Positions 42,345 to 51,317 are shown, numbered from the stretch's first letter. The stretch: 64,000 bases of DNA from Halobacteriovorax sp. (GCA_002720865.1 PBIO01000030.1:1-64000); one strand, 5' to 3'. Numbers and translations are program-made. Notes: generated by a model from the sequence alone, not told the origin.

Positions 42345-42375
42345 TGTCTGCTCCGGCTCCTGCCTACAGCAGACA
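42345..42375 (-). other. stable hairpin in the glyS leader
   Basis: TGTCTGCT (42345-42352) and AGCAGACA (42368-42375) pair perfectly, with an internal GGC-TCCT-GCC mini-stem. It lies about 25 bases upstream of the GTG start, after msbA's promoter-side gap. No T-run follows on either side in terminator order. It may control or protect the glyS mRNA. Confidence 0.55.
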
Positions 42376-42422
42376 TACCGTCCTTCCTGGACATAAAAGT
42401 ACCCTATTAGAGGCGTTTTTGG

Positions 42423-44138
42423 CTATGCTTTCTGAGAGAGTTCGTAAAGTTTGGCGTACTCACCATTCTTGTTCATTAGCTCGTGATGAGGACCTGACTC
42501 AATGAGCGATCCTTCCTTAAGTACGTAGATACAATCGTAATCTTGAACAGTTGAAAGCCTATGGGCCACAGCAACTACAGTTTTCCCGCCAGCCGCATTC
42601 TCTAAGGCCTTTTGAACTACCTTTTCTGACTCATTGTCCAAAGCAGAAGTGGCCTCGTCAAAGAGCATTATATCTTTATTTTGAAGGAAGGCCCTGGCTA
42701 TTGTGATCCTCTGCTGCTGTCCACCTGAGAGCCTTGTCCCGCGGTCACCAACAATGGTTTCGAGACCCTCTGGAAGTTCGTGAACGAATTCATCTGCATA
42801 AGAAACTTTTAACGCTTCTTTAATCTCTTTCTCGGAGTAATCCCCCCCAATGGTTAGGTTATTTCGGATTGTATCGTTAAATAAAAATACATCTTGAGAT
42901 ACAAGGGCCGTCAACCCGCGCATGGATTCTAATTCATAATCATTAATATCTTTTCCATCAATAAATATACTTCCAGGTGAAACTGGGTAAAGTCCGAGGA
43001 GTAAATTAATAAGAGTTGATTTTCCTGAGCCTGAAAGTCCCACCAAAGCGACCTTTTTCCCTTTAGGTATTTCTAAACTTAGGTTATCGATGACCTTTCC
43101 GTCACCGTAATCAAAACTAAGGTTTTTAACTTCGAGCCCATTAGCTAAATGAGAGACCTTATGACCTCCACCAAAGTTTTCTTCTGGTAATTCAAGTAAT
43201 TCAAAAATCCTATCTCCAGCCGCCTGTCCTTGGGAAAGCCTCACATTAGCCTGAGAGAATTTTCTTATGGGATCCATAAAAAGAGCCAGTGCCGCGACAA
43301 ATGAGACAAATTCACCAATGGTAGTTGCACCTGATTGAATTCGATGGTGAGCAAATACGATGACACAACTAAAGGCAATCGTTCCGACAATTTCCACAAA
43401 AGGATGGGCCATTTCTTCCACAAATGTGGTTCTCATTTGAGCATTAAAAAATAGCTTTTGAGCTTTTTCAAATCTCTCACTTACAAAATTTTGCAGATTA
43501 AAAGCTTTAGTAAGCTTCTGAGCCGCGATTCCTTCTGCCGTATTATGAGTTAATTCTCCGTGCTCTTTTTGGACATCTGACTGATTATTTTTTACCTTCT
43601 TCCCACTGATCGAAAAAATCAAAATAAGAAAAGGCGCGATGATAAAAATAACCAGAGTCAATTGCCAATCGGCCCAAAAGGCCATTCCTAAATAAACAGC
43701 ACCTTTTAATGGTTCACGAATAAGGTCAACGATGGCCCTAAAGCCCGTTGAGAAAACCTGGGTATCGTTAACAACATTTGAAATTAGCTGTCCCTGCCTC
43801 GCCTTAGTAAAAAAACTAACGGGAAGCCTCTGTAGTTTTTTAAAAATATCGTACCGAACACTGCATGTGGCGTTGTCGACGATATAACGGATCCAGTAAA
43901 AGTGAAGAAAGCGGCAAGGAAAATGAAGTAGACCAAGACCTAGCAATTTACCGGCTAGGATATAAACTTCCCTATCTGTAGCTCCAGCGCTAAGGCCGTG
44001 ATCAAAGATGGGCTTAACTAAACTAACTTGAAGCCCACCAATTGCTGCAAGAGCAAAAGAAAAAAGAATGGTAATTATAACCTTTCCTTTATGGGGCTTA
44101 ATATAGGGCATTAACCGTTGGTTAAGAAATGCTAGCAT
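42423..44138 (-). CDS. msbA: MsbA-like ABC exporter (lipid A / LPS flippase)
   Basis: 571 residues: six membrane helices in the first 310 residues and an ABC domain with Walker A GLSGSGKS (near 370), Q-loop LVSQDVFLF, signature LSGGQQQR, and Walker B MLFDEATSALDNES. The half-transporter layout and length are those of MsbA. It flips lipid A-core across the inner membrane. The motif LQRLPVSFFTKARQGQLISN matches MsbA coupling helices. It lies 12 bases downstream of nothing but upstream of glyS (102-base gap) and follows recO by 12 bases. Other lipid exporters of the same family cannot be excluded. Confidence 0.88.
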   Translation of the reverse strand: MLAFLNQRLMPYIKPHKGKVIITILFSFALAAIGGLQVSLVKPIFDHGLSAGATDREVYILAGKLLGLGLLHFPCRFLHFYWIRYIVDNATCSVRYDIFKKLQRLPVSFFTKARQGQLISNVVNDTQVFSTGFRAIVDLIREPLKGAVYLGMAFWADWQLTLVIFIIAPFLILIFSISGKKVKNNQSDVQKEHGELTHNTAEGIAAQKLTKAFNLQNFVSERFEKAQKLFFNAQMRTTFVEEMAHPFVEIVGTIAFSCVIVFAHHRIQSGATTIGEFVSFVAALALFMDPIRKFSQANVRLSQGQAAGDRIFELLELPEENFGGGHKVSHLANGLEVKNLSFDYGDGKVIDNLSLEIPKGKKVALVGLSGSGKSTLINLLLGLYPVSPGSIFIDGKDINDYELESMRGLTALVSQDVFLFNDTIRNNLTIGGDYSEKEIKEALKVSYADEFVHELPEGLETIVGDRGTRLSGGQQQRITIARAFLQNKDIMLFDEATSALDNESEKVVQKALENAAGGKTVVAVAHRLSTVQDYDCIYVLKEGSLIESGPHHELMNKNGEYAKLYELSQKA

Positions 44139-44150
44139 TGAATGATAATA

Positions 44151-44939
44151 TCAAAGTTGAAAAACCATAGAAAGGGATTTGAAGCTTCCTTGATTCATTT
44201 GAAATTGATAGAAAAAATAGTCCATTAACTGCCTTGAAACGCCTTTATTCTCAATTTTAAGGGGAACGAGCTCCGGGTATTTCTCCGATCCAATCGGTCC
44301 AAGCACATACCAAAGCTCTCGGGTCATGGCAGAATCTCCTCTTGCAGGGCTACAATTTAGACAAGTAAAGCCCCCGTGCTCAAGGTTTAATAGACTAATA
44401 TTCTGGGCCGTTAGCTCCAGGTCACAAAGACAGCAATTTTCTCTTTGAGGAAAAACTCCCTGTTCTCCTAAAAGCTTTCCCAAAAAGACCGTAAGCTCTT
44501 TATGCATATTAAAATTTCCAGAATCGACTGCCTTCTCAATATAAAAAAGGGCATTACTTACAACCCTAAAAATTCCTTCATGCTCATCTGTTAAATCTTT
44601 TTGATGAAGATCTTCTTCACCGACAATCTTTCCTGCTATTTCACAAATCAAGCATACCGCGGTGAAAGCTCGGTGATCTGTTCGAATTTTTTCTGCTCGC
44701 CAGATAGGTTTCCACTCTTTAGCTCGATAAACTTCTGAGCTTGACTTAGAAACAGAAAGTTCGATTTCTAACATGGACCCCAGATCGAGCTGGGAAGGTT
44801 TTTTCTTTTTTCCTCCACCTTGGCCACCATAAAAAAGCACTGAAACCTTTTTTCCAGTTCTTAAGAGAAGCGAGCAAATAAGATGCCTTTCTTGAAAGTC
44901 GGTTTTATTTAGAAGGAGACCCTCTATCTTAGTACGCAT
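44151..44939 (-). CDS. recO: DNA repair protein RecO
   Basis: 262 residues, RecO-like: an N-terminal OB fold (KIEGLLLNKTDFQERHLICS and KVSVLFYGGQGGGKKKKPSQ, the latter being the family RR/GG region) followed by a helical domain and a C4 zinc site (CCLCDLEL at about 170 and FTCLNCSPARG at about 195). RecO anneals single strands and loads RecA with RecR in the RecFOR pathway. The unusual QGGGKKKK loop is more basic than in most. It lies three bases after an SF2 helicase gene on the same strand. Confidence 0.85.
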   Translation of the reverse strand: MRTKIEGLLLNKTDFQERHLICSLLLRTGKKVSVLFYGGQGGGKKKKPSQLDLGSMLEIELSVSKSSSEVYRAKEWKPIWRAEKIRTDHRAFTAVCLICEIAGKIVGEEDLHQKDLTDEHEGIFRVVSNALFYIEKAVDSGNFNMHKELTVFLGKLLGEQGVFPQRENCCLCDLELTAQNISLLNLEHGGFTCLNCSPARGDSAMTRELWYVLGPIGSEKYPELVPLKIENKGVSRQLMDYFFYQFQMNQGSFKSLSMVFQL

Positions 44940-44942
44940 GCC

Positions 44943-45887
44943 CTAAGCATAAAAGAGCTGAAGGTATCGGTCAAAGAGCTTGGTTTTTAACTTATTCCAA
45001 AGACTTGCCTTCTCTTTTCGATGGGAGAAAAGCTCAAATCCTCCTCCCTTTCTTCCACCTCTGGCCATCATTTGTAAAAACAGATCCCAATCCTTCACGT
45101 CATAGGTTATAAAAACTTTTTTTATATCTCCTAGGTTAACTCCGTGACTTAAAGTTGAAGTGCAGACAATAACAGAAGGAAAGCCACCAAGCCTACAGTC
45201 GTCCATAAACTTTAGACTCTCACCACCGACACAGGTCTTAACAATTAGTCCCAGACCTTCAATCTTTTGGCTAATCCTTTTAACTTCTTCACGGTACTGA
45301 CAAAACACAATACAGTTCTCCCCCTTTTCAAGTTCATAAATCATTCGCCTTAAAAAGAGACTCCGTTGCAAGCCATAGAAACTGATTTCTACGGAAGGAG
45401 GATTTTGAGTCATTCCGTTTCCAAAATCTAGTATTTGAAAGTCATATCCACCTTGTTTAAAAAGACTTTCCCATTCAATCTCGTATTCATCTCGAAGCGT
45501 GGCACTTAAAGCTAAAATCGGATAACCATCATTAGCAATCTGATAAAAGCACTCCCAAAGTCTATGGCGAAACCTATTTCCCCAAAAATTCCAAAGGTGT
45601 ATTTCATCGAAGATAACGAGGAGATTTTGTCGCTCTTTTTTTGATAGAGTATCTAAGAATTTATTAACTCTCTCTGCAGTCAAGGACTTAAAGAAATACT
45701 CTTCTTTTTCAAAGAATAACGCTTTTTCTTCAACCTCCTTTTCTAGTGCTTTTAGAGGGGAGATGAAGAGAATATTTAGTTTATTTCTTTGAAAAAGCTC
45801 AAAGATAAGAGTCGTTTTGCCCCATCCAGCCGGAGCTAACAAAAAAATGGCCCTATATTTTTGAAGCTTTTCCACAATCCTTGGCAT
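44943..45887 (-). CDS. compact superfamily 2 helicase-like protein
   Basis: 314 residues with a full helicase core in a very short frame: motif I LLAPAGWGKTT (about 16-26), Ia LFISPLKALE, II VIFDEIHLW (DEIH), III ILALSATLRD, IV NCIVFCQYREEV, V VIVCTSTLSHGVNLGDIK, and VI-like LFLQMMARGGRKGG. No accessory domain is present, and the N-terminus begins directly at motif I (no Q motif). It probably unwinds or remodels nucleic acid. It starts three bases before recO, suggesting joint expression in repair, but this pairing is not a standard one I know. Confidence 0.8.
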   Translation of the reverse strand: MPRIVEKLQKYRAIFLLAPAGWGKTTLIFELFQRNKLNILFISPLKALEKEVEEKALFFEKEEYFFKSLTAERVNKFLDTLSKKERQNLLVIFDEIHLWNFWGNRFRHRLWECFYQIANDGYPILALSATLRDEYEIEWESLFKQGGYDFQILDFGNGMTQNPPSVEISFYGLQRSLFLRRMIYELEKGENCIVFCQYREEVKRISQKIEGLGLIVKTCVGGESLKFMDDCRLGGFPSVIVCTSTLSHGVNLGDIKKVFITYDVKDWDLFLQMMARGGRKGGGFELFSHRKEKASLWNKLKTKLFDRYLQLFYA

Positions 45888-45941
45888 AAAAGCTCGAGCG
45901 CGGTACTAATATTCTAAATTATGAATTATAGGTAGATTATT

Positions 45942-46649
45942 TTGAACAACTTACTTTTATTTGAGCACGAAATTCAATCTGAGAATCAATATTTGATTGA
46001 ATCTCCTGAAAGAGTTCAGCATATTATTCAGGTCTTGGGAAAAAGGGTTGGAGATGAGCTAAATATTTGTGAAGTTAATAAATCTTTAGGAACAGCTCGA
46101 ATTGATAAACTTACGGAGAACTCTGTAGAGCTTTTAGTCCAAAGACGTGAAAAGGGAGTCTCATTCGATATTAAACTTTTTGTCGCAATATCTAGACCCC
46201 CTACAATGAAAAAGATTTTGGAGCATGGCACTTCACTAGGCGTAAGTGAGTTTCATTTCTATAGACCTGAGCTCACTGAGAAAAGTTATCTCGACGCAAA
46301 ATTATTTAAGGAAAAGCTTTTTACTTCCCAAATTGAACTTGGTCTCTCTCAGTCAAAGGTTTTCTGGAAACTACCAAAAGTCATTCTTCATCAAGAACTT
46401 CCAAAGTTTGATGATATTGAACTTGGTCAAAAGTATCTTCTAAAGATGCAGGCAAAGAAAAAGTTTAGCGATTTTCCACCGGACTTAAAAAAACCGATTA
46501 GCCTAGTTATTGGACCAGAGAGAGGACTTATTCCCTCTGAAAATCTTTTCTTTGAAGAATCAGGCTTTACTCCAATTGAGGTATCCCCATCCACCTTAAG
46601 AGTTGAAATTGCCACCTTCGCAGCATTATCTCAACTCTTCTTATTTTAA
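45942..46649 (+). CDS. rsmE: RsmE, 16S rRNA m3U1498 methyltransferase
   Basis: 235 residues from TTG 45942; AGGTAG lies six bases upstream and no ATG start is possible (in-frame stops). The SPOUT fold shows HIIQVLGKRVGDELNICEV at the N-terminal PUA-like part and IGPERGL, EVSPSTLRVEIATFAALSQL at the knotted SAM site; these are diagnostic of RsmE. The enzyme methylates U1498 in 16S rRNA of the 30S subunit. It is divergent from the helicase gene with only 54 bases between. Confidence 0.93.
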   Translation: MNNLLLFEHEIQSENQYLIESPERVQHIIQVLGKRVGDELNICEVNKSLGTARIDKLTENSVELLVQRREKGVSFDIKLFVAISRPPTMKKILEHGTSLGVSEFHFYRPELTEKSYLDAKLFKEKLFTSQIELGLSQSKVFWKLPKVILHQELPKFDDIELGQKYLLKMQAKKKFSDFPPDLKKPISLVIGPERGLIPSENLFFEESGFTPIEVSPSTLRVEIATFAALSQLFLF

Positions 46650-46673
46650 TTCTGCGCGGCGCACCAGTATTTC

Positions 46674-46702
46674 TTAACATGTAGTTTAGTTAGGCGTAGA
46701 AT
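46674..46702 (+). promoter_or_regulatory. promoter of the O-antigen ligase gene, giving a leaderless mRNA
   Basis: TTAACA (46674-46679), a 17-base spacer and TAGAAT (46697-46702), five of six matches each. The -10 ends six bases before the ATG at 46709, and there is no Shine-Dalgarno, so transcription should start at or next to the A of the ATG. Confidence 0.6.
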
Positions 46703-46708
46703 AAGCAA

Positions 46709-47920
46709 ATGCTAAAAGCTTCTATGAATCTCACATTTGCCGGTCTTATTGTTCTTAGTTTAGGGATCTTTACCTCTATTTCAATCGGTGCTATTTCCCA
46801 TATTCTCTTAGCCCTTGGGATCATTGCCTTAATCATACATGACCCAAAAAATTATTTAGAAGAACTTCTATCGAGAAAACACTTAGTTTATTCACTCTCC
46901 GCTTTTATCCTGGCTATTATTGTTTCGGTTCTTTTTAACTGGACCGAAATTGAGAGGCCTTTAAAAAATATTTTAAAAGCAAAGTATTTCTTAATACCTC
47001 TTTTGAGTATTCCGACACTATCCTTACTTTTTAAGGATCATTTTAGTAATAAAAAATTAAAGATCTTGCTTTATCTTTTTGCCATCGCAACAACCGTAGC
47101 GACTCTTTCTGGAATTATTGGCCTCTATACGGGATACAACCCTCTTAAATTTAAAGCTGCCTGTCATGAAAACAGGGCCTGCGGCTTATATGGAATGTAT
47201 ATGACCTACGGTTATGGCATTTCTCTTTTTATGGTCCTTTCTATGGGCTCAATTATATACATAAAGAGGATCAAAGAGTTTGTATCACCCCTCCTTCTTA
47301 TTCCAGTTTGGATTATTAACTTAGCGGGGCTTATCCTTTCTTATGCTCGAGGGGGCTGGTTAGGGTTTTTCTTTGGCATTCCATTTTTTGCCCTTAAGAA
47401 AAATCCAAAAAAATTCTGTCTTTCAGTCCTATTTATTTTGATTTCTTTAGTTGGGGCTATTGCCATTTCGCCGACTCTACAAACAAAGTTCTTAACCTCA
47501 AGAGAAGGATCCAATAATCAAAGGATCGCCTTTTACAAAACCGCCATTAAGGCCTTTCAAGAAAAACCAATCATAGGATGGGGTTATAAGAACTACGAAC
47601 CAAATGTTAAGGCCTTAAAGAAAAAATATAATATTGCCTACGCACATTTTGGTGCAGATGCTCATAATATTTTTTTAGAAGTCATGGCATCTACGGGAAT
47701 CATTGGTCTTTTTTGTTTTTTATACTTTTTAATTGTTTGGGGATATGAGGCCTACTCTGGATTTACTCTCGTGCATCTTTTAAGCTTTCCATTTATTGTG
47801 TCCATCTGTATTTCTGGGATGGTTCAAAATATATTTGGGGATGGGGAAAACCTCTTTTTTATTATGCTGGTTTGGTCTCTTCTCGGTGCAGCTCCAAAAG
47901 AAAGAAGGCAGATCGCATGA
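46709..47920 (+). CDS. O-antigen ligase/polymerase family membrane protein
   Basis: 403 residues with about ten to twelve hydrophobic spans and one large periplasmic loop (about 275-325) carrying RIAFYKTAIKAFQEKPIIGW followed by H-containing AHFGADAHNIFLEVMASTG. The G-x-G-x(n)-P-x-H-N-like end of the loop (DAHNIFLE) is the WaaL/Wzy-C signature, with catalytic His. It joins O-antigen to lipid A-core or polymerises O-units at the periplasmic face. RSYARGGW in the preceding helix (LSYARGGWLGF) is also typical. The glycosyltransferase gene overlaps its stop (ATGA). Confidence 0.85.
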   Translation: MLKASMNLTFAGLIVLSLGIFTSISIGAISHILLALGIIALIIHDPKNYLEELLSRKHLVYSLSAFILAIIVSVLFNWTEIERPLKNILKAKYFLIPLLSIPTLSLLFKDHFSNKKLKILLYLFAIATTVATLSGIIGLYTGYNPLKFKAACHENRACGLYGMYMTYGYGISLFMVLSMGSIIYIKRIKEFVSPLLLIPVWIINLAGLILSYARGGWLGFFFGIPFFALKKNPKKFCLSVLFILISLVGAIAISPTLQTKFLTSREGSNNQRIAFYKTAIKAFQEKPIIGWGYKNYEPNVKALKKKYNIAYAHFGADAHNIFLEVMASTGIIGLFCFLYFLIVWGYEAYSGFTLVHLLSFPFIVSICISGMVQNIFGDGENLFFIMLVWSLLGAAPKERRQIA

Positions 47921-48798
47921 CCGATGTTTCTGGATTTACTTTTATCAAAAATGGTCTGACTCTCGGATACCCCATCTTAGAAAGTGTTAAGAGTATTGAA
48001 CCTTTATGTGATGAGATCATTATCAATGTTGGATTCGATGATAAGGAATTAACTAAAGATGATGGAACCTGGGACTTTTTAAATTCTCATTTTAGTCATT
48101 CTAAATTTAAATTTTTAAAAAGTTACTGGGATCCAAGCTTAACAAAGCAGGGACTTATTTTAAGTCAACAAACCAATATCGCCCTTGAAGCTTGTCGTGG
48201 AAAAATCTGTCAATATATTCAAGGTGACGAAGCTATTCACGAAAAAGATTTCCCTGCCATTCACGATGCTTATATTGAAATGATGAGAAATCCTAATATT
48301 GAGGGACTCGTTTTTAAGTACACACATTTTTATGGAAATGTAGATATTGTAAAGCACACTAGAAATATTTATCGAAGAGAAGTAAGAACAGTTCGAAATG
48401 ATATAGGTGTTGTGAGCCACCTAGACGCTCAAGGTTTTAAAAAAAATGGAACAGATAAACTAAACTGTATTCAAATTCCGGCCAGTATCTATCATTACGG
48501 TTGGGCCAGGCAGGAACAGCTTATGGCCAAAAAAACAGAAGCTTTTGAAAAGCTCTACCACGGGCAGGATCATCAAATTGAAGAATATAAGTATGATCGA
48601 ATCTGGGGGCTTAAAAAATTTTCGGGTACTCATCCAAGGGTGATGGAGGAATGGATATCTAAAAACAGAAATGAAATAGACTTTTGGTCACTACCCATGA
48701 GATTCGAATGGAAAAACATAGGCTTAGCTATTTCTGACGCGGTGGAATCTGCCACAGGCTATCGCATGGGCGAATATAAAAACTATCGGCTAATTTAA
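47917..48798 (+). CDS. GT2-like glycosyltransferase
   Basis: 293 residues from ATG 47917, chosen because it overlaps the ligase stop as ATGA; a reading from 47872 would lie in the ligase gene. The N-terminal half is a GT-A-type fold: FTFIKNGLTLGYPILESVKS, CDEIIINVGFDD, and CQYIQGDEAIHEKDF, where GDE replaces the usual DxD. The C-terminal half contains SIYHYGWARQEQLMAKKTEA, seen in GT2-like proteins of LPS clusters. It probably adds a sugar in O-antigen or core synthesis; donor and acceptor are unknown. Confidence 0.75.
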   Translation: MTDVSGFTFIKNGLTLGYPILESVKSIEPLCDEIIINVGFDDKELTKDDGTWDFLNSHFSHSKFKFLKSYWDPSLTKQGLILSQQTNIALEACRGKICQYIQGDEAIHEKDFPAIHDAYIEMMRNPNIEGLVFKYTHFYGNVDIVKHTRNIYRREVRTVRNDIGVVSHLDAQGFKKNGTDKLNCIQIPASIYHYGWARQEQLMAKKTEAFEKLYHGQDHQIEEYKYDRIWGLKKFSGTHPRVMEEWISKNRNEIDFWSLPMRFEWKNIGLAISDAVESATGYRMGEYKNYRLI

Positions 48799-48874
48799 AA
48801 CTTTTCAAAATCATGACAATCTTTAAAATTCACTTTGCTAATATATTTACAAATTAACCAATAAGGAGAAATTG

Positions 48875-49195
48875 ATGAAAAAGAAGAATTTATTATTAAG
48901 TGCCGCTGTAACAGGCCTAGTATTAGGTGCAAACGTAGACACGGCCATGGCCTCAGGGGGAGCGAATAAAGAGAAATGCAAAGGCGTTGCTGCAAAAGGA
49001 GCTAACTCTTGCGGAGCAAACGGTCACGGATGCGGTGGTTTTGCCAAAACAGATTTTGATAAGAATGAATGGGTTTATGTTAAAAAGGGAACCTGTAAAA
49101 AAGTTCAAGCCGCTCTAAAAGATAAAGATGTAATGGAGTTTATTAAAAACACAACAAATAACGCTAGAAAATATAAAGATAATTTTAAGGGTTAA
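48875..49195 (+). CDS. bufferin-like small exported protein (BufA1/DUF2282)
   Basis: 106 residues from ATG 48875 (AAGGAG six bases upstream). A signal peptide (NLLLSAAVTGLVLGANVDTA, cleavage after AMA at residue 26) precedes four cysteines, C35, C46, C53 and C74, in the order EKCKGVAAKGANSCG, HGCGG and WVYVKKGTCKK. This matches the DUF2282/BufA1 pattern (EKCyGVakaGkndC..HsCaG..VPkGTC). BufA proteins are precursors modified by MNIO enzymes (BufB, DUF692) with BufC, and bind copper. No bufB or bufC is in the window. A C-terminal helix of about 30 residues follows the core. A promoter is not clear. Confidence 0.75.
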   Translation: MKKKNLLLSAAVTGLVLGANVDTAMASGGANKEKCKGVAAKGANSCGANGHGCGGFAKTDFDKNEWVYVKKGTCKKVQAALKDKDVMEFIKNTTNNARKYKDNFKG

Positions 49196-49992
49196 TCGCG
49201 GCCCATGATGACCGAATCTTGGATCTTTTCAATCATGGAAAGGTCCAAGTTTACACAAACGACCTTCTCTCCCTCTTCAGCATTTGCAATTATAGTCCCC
49301 CAAGGATCAACCACCATTGAGTGACCGTAGGTAGAAATTTTATCGTTATTTCTTCCCCATTGAGCCGATGCCACTACAAAACATTGGTTTTCAATGGCCC
49401 TTGCTCTTAAAAGAACTTCCCAATGGGCTTTCCCTGTTGGAACAGTAAAAGCAGAAGAGTACGTTAAAATATTAGCCCCAGCTTTTTTGTAAGCTAAGGC
49501 CATTTCTGAAAAGCGTAGGTCAAAGCAAATTCCTAGCCCTACCTTTAATGGTCCGACTTCTAAAAGTTTTGACTCACTTCCAGGAATATAAATATCACCT
49601 TCATCAATTTTTTTATTTTCACCTTTTGGATTCTTGATATCGCAAGAAAAGAGATGGATTTTATCATAATGACCTAAATCTTTTCCACTTGGGTCAAAGT
49701 TATAGGTTCTATTTTTTGAGCCTGTTTTATATTGAGTGGCCGCTGAACCGCCAATCAAATAAACCTGATGCTTCTTCGCTAGGTTTTGAATATTTTCATA
49801 ATGTTCATTATCTTTATGAACCTGGTAAGGTGATGGATCTCTTCCGTCACTCATTGAATAAAAGCATTCAGGTAAAAAAGCATATTCAGCATTCTGATCT
49901 TTTGCTTCAGCGAGAAAGAGGTCCAACTTATCTAGATTTTCTTTAAAATCTAAAGCTGAAGTCATTTGAATAAGAGCTATTTTAACTTTCAT
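49192..49992 (-). CDS. carbon-nitrogen hydrolase (nitrilase superfamily)
   Basis: 266 residues with the Glu-Lys-Cys triad: E in YAFLPECFYS (about residue 41), K in HYDKIHLFSCD (about 116) and C in GLGICFDLRFSEMA (about 152). GRNNDKISTYGHSMVVDPWG near residue 220 is typical of the Nit branch, of which some members (Nit2/NitFhit) repair deaminated glutathione or hydrolyse omega-amides. The exact substrate is uncertain. Its ATG overlaps the ugd stop (TAATG), and its stop shares TTAA with the bufferin gene. Confidence 0.88.
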   Translation of the reverse strand: MKVKIALIQMTSALDFKENLDKLDLFLAEAKDQNAEYAFLPECFYSMSDGRDPSPYQVHKDNEHYENIQNLAKKHQVYLIGGSAATQYKTGSKNRTYNFDPSGKDLGHYDKIHLFSCDIKNPKGENKKIDEGDIYIPGSESKLLEVGPLKVGLGICFDLRFSEMALAYKKAGANILTYSSAFTVPTGKAHWEVLLRARAIENQCFVVASAQWGRNNDKISTYGHSMVVDPWGTIIANAEEGEKVVCVNLDLSMIEKIQDSVIMGRD

Positions 49993-51317
49993 TATTTACT
50001 AATATGTTTTCCGATTGCGTAGTATTCAAAACCTTCACTTAAAACTTTTTCCGTTTGGTAAAGATTCCTTCCGTCAAAAATGACTGGGGTCTTTAAGGCT
50101 GCTTTTATCTTCTTAAAGTCTGGCGCTTGAAACTCTCTCCATTCAGTCATAGTAACAAGCCCATCACAACCATTGATACACTCATACATATCTTTAACAA
50201 GCTCTAATTTTCCTTCTGTTACGGGATAAGCTTCCATCAATTTAGAAAAATTTTCTGAAGCCTCAGGGTCATAAAACCTAACCGTCGCCCCTGCCTGAAC
50301 GAGGGCCTTACTCATATAAATAGCAGGCGCTTCTCGAACATCATCTGTATTTGCTTTAAAAGCCACTCCCCAAAAGGCAAAAGTCTTGCCCTTGAGGTCA
50401 CCATTAAAGTGATTATTGATTTTTTTATACATATAAGTTTTTTGACTATTATTTACTTCTTCAGTCGCCTGAACGATTTTTAAATCAGTCCCCAGCTCTT
50501 TAGCCGTATGAACAAGCGCCTGAACATCTTTTGGAAAACAAGAGCCTCCGTATCCAGGCCCTGGATAAAAGAAATGTTTACCGATTCTTATGTCTGAACT
50601 TATACCTTTTCTAACTTCATTAATATCGGCCCCTGCTAGATCACAAAGACCTGCGATCTCATTAATAAAAGAAATCTTAGTTGCGAGAAAGCAATTGGCC
50701 GCATATTTAGTCATCTCGGCTGAAAGATTAGACATCATATAAATAGGATTACCTTGTCTTACTAATGGAGAATAAAGCTCTTCCATAGCCTTTGCTGCAA
50801 CTTCTGATTGATGACCAATCACAACTCGATCTGGCCTCATAAAATCTTCTACTGCAGAGCCCTCTTTCAAAAACTCTGGATTATTTACTAGGTGAAAAGT
50901 TTTATTCGTTTTTGTGCTAATAAATTCACGAAGTTTTGTTGAGGTTCCAACAGGTACTGTAGATTTAATGACAACAATTCCCCCATCAGGTAATTTTTCT
51001 GCAACAGACTCAGCGGCAGCGTATAGATATTTTAAATCCGCTTGCCCATCAGCTCCGGGTGGAGTTCCTACTGCTAAAAATACCGCATCAGATTCAGCAA
51101 CAGCGTCATACTTTAATGAGAAATTTAAACGCTTTGAGGAAATATTTCTTTTTAACAAATCGGAAAGACCTGGTTCAAATATTGGTGACTCACCCTTCTC
51201 TAGGATAGCTATCTTAGCCTCATCAATATCAATACAAGTTACATCATGACCTATCTCAGCAAAGCAAGTTCCACTTACTAAACCAACATATCCAGTTCCA
51301 ATCATTACTACTTTCAT
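49992..51317 (-). CDS. ugd: UDP-glucose 6-dehydrogenase
   Basis: 441 residues. NAD-binding start MIGTGYVGLVSGTCFAEIGH, catalytic GGSCFPKDVQALVHTA (Cys near residue 260), central VNNPEFLKEGSAVEDFMRPD and C-terminal FAFWGVAFKANTDDVREAPA are diagnostic. It oxidises UDP-glucose to UDP-glucuronate for surface polysaccharide or LPS. SD GGAG five bases before ATG. It is divergent from the YbhN-like gene. Confidence 0.96.
   Translation of the reverse strand: MKVVMIGTGYVGLVSGTCFAEIGHDVTCIDIDEAKIAILEKGESPIFEPGLSDLLKRNISSKRLNFSLKYDAVAESDAVFLAVGTPPGADGQADLKYLYAAAESVAEKLPDGGIVVIKSTVPVGTSTKLREFISTKTNKTFHLVNNPEFLKEGSAVEDFMRPDRVVIGHQSEVAAKAMEELYSPLVRQGNPIYMMSNLSAEMTKYAANCFLATKISFINEIAGLCDLAGADINEVRKGISSDIRIGKHFFYPGPGYGGSCFPKDVQALVHTAKELGTDLKIVQATEEVNNSQKTYMYKKINNHFNGDLKGKTFAFWGVAFKANTDDVREAPAIYMSKALVQAGATVRFYDPEASENFSKLMEAYPVTEGKLELVKDMYECINGCDGLVTMTEWREFQAPDFKKIKAALKTPVIFDGRNLYQTEKVLSEGFEYYAIGKHISK

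Noticed and set aside
47872-47916. Longer N-terminus for the GT2-like protein
   Set aside because: It would overlap the ligase gene by 49 bases; the ATGA overlap at 47917 is the normal coupling.
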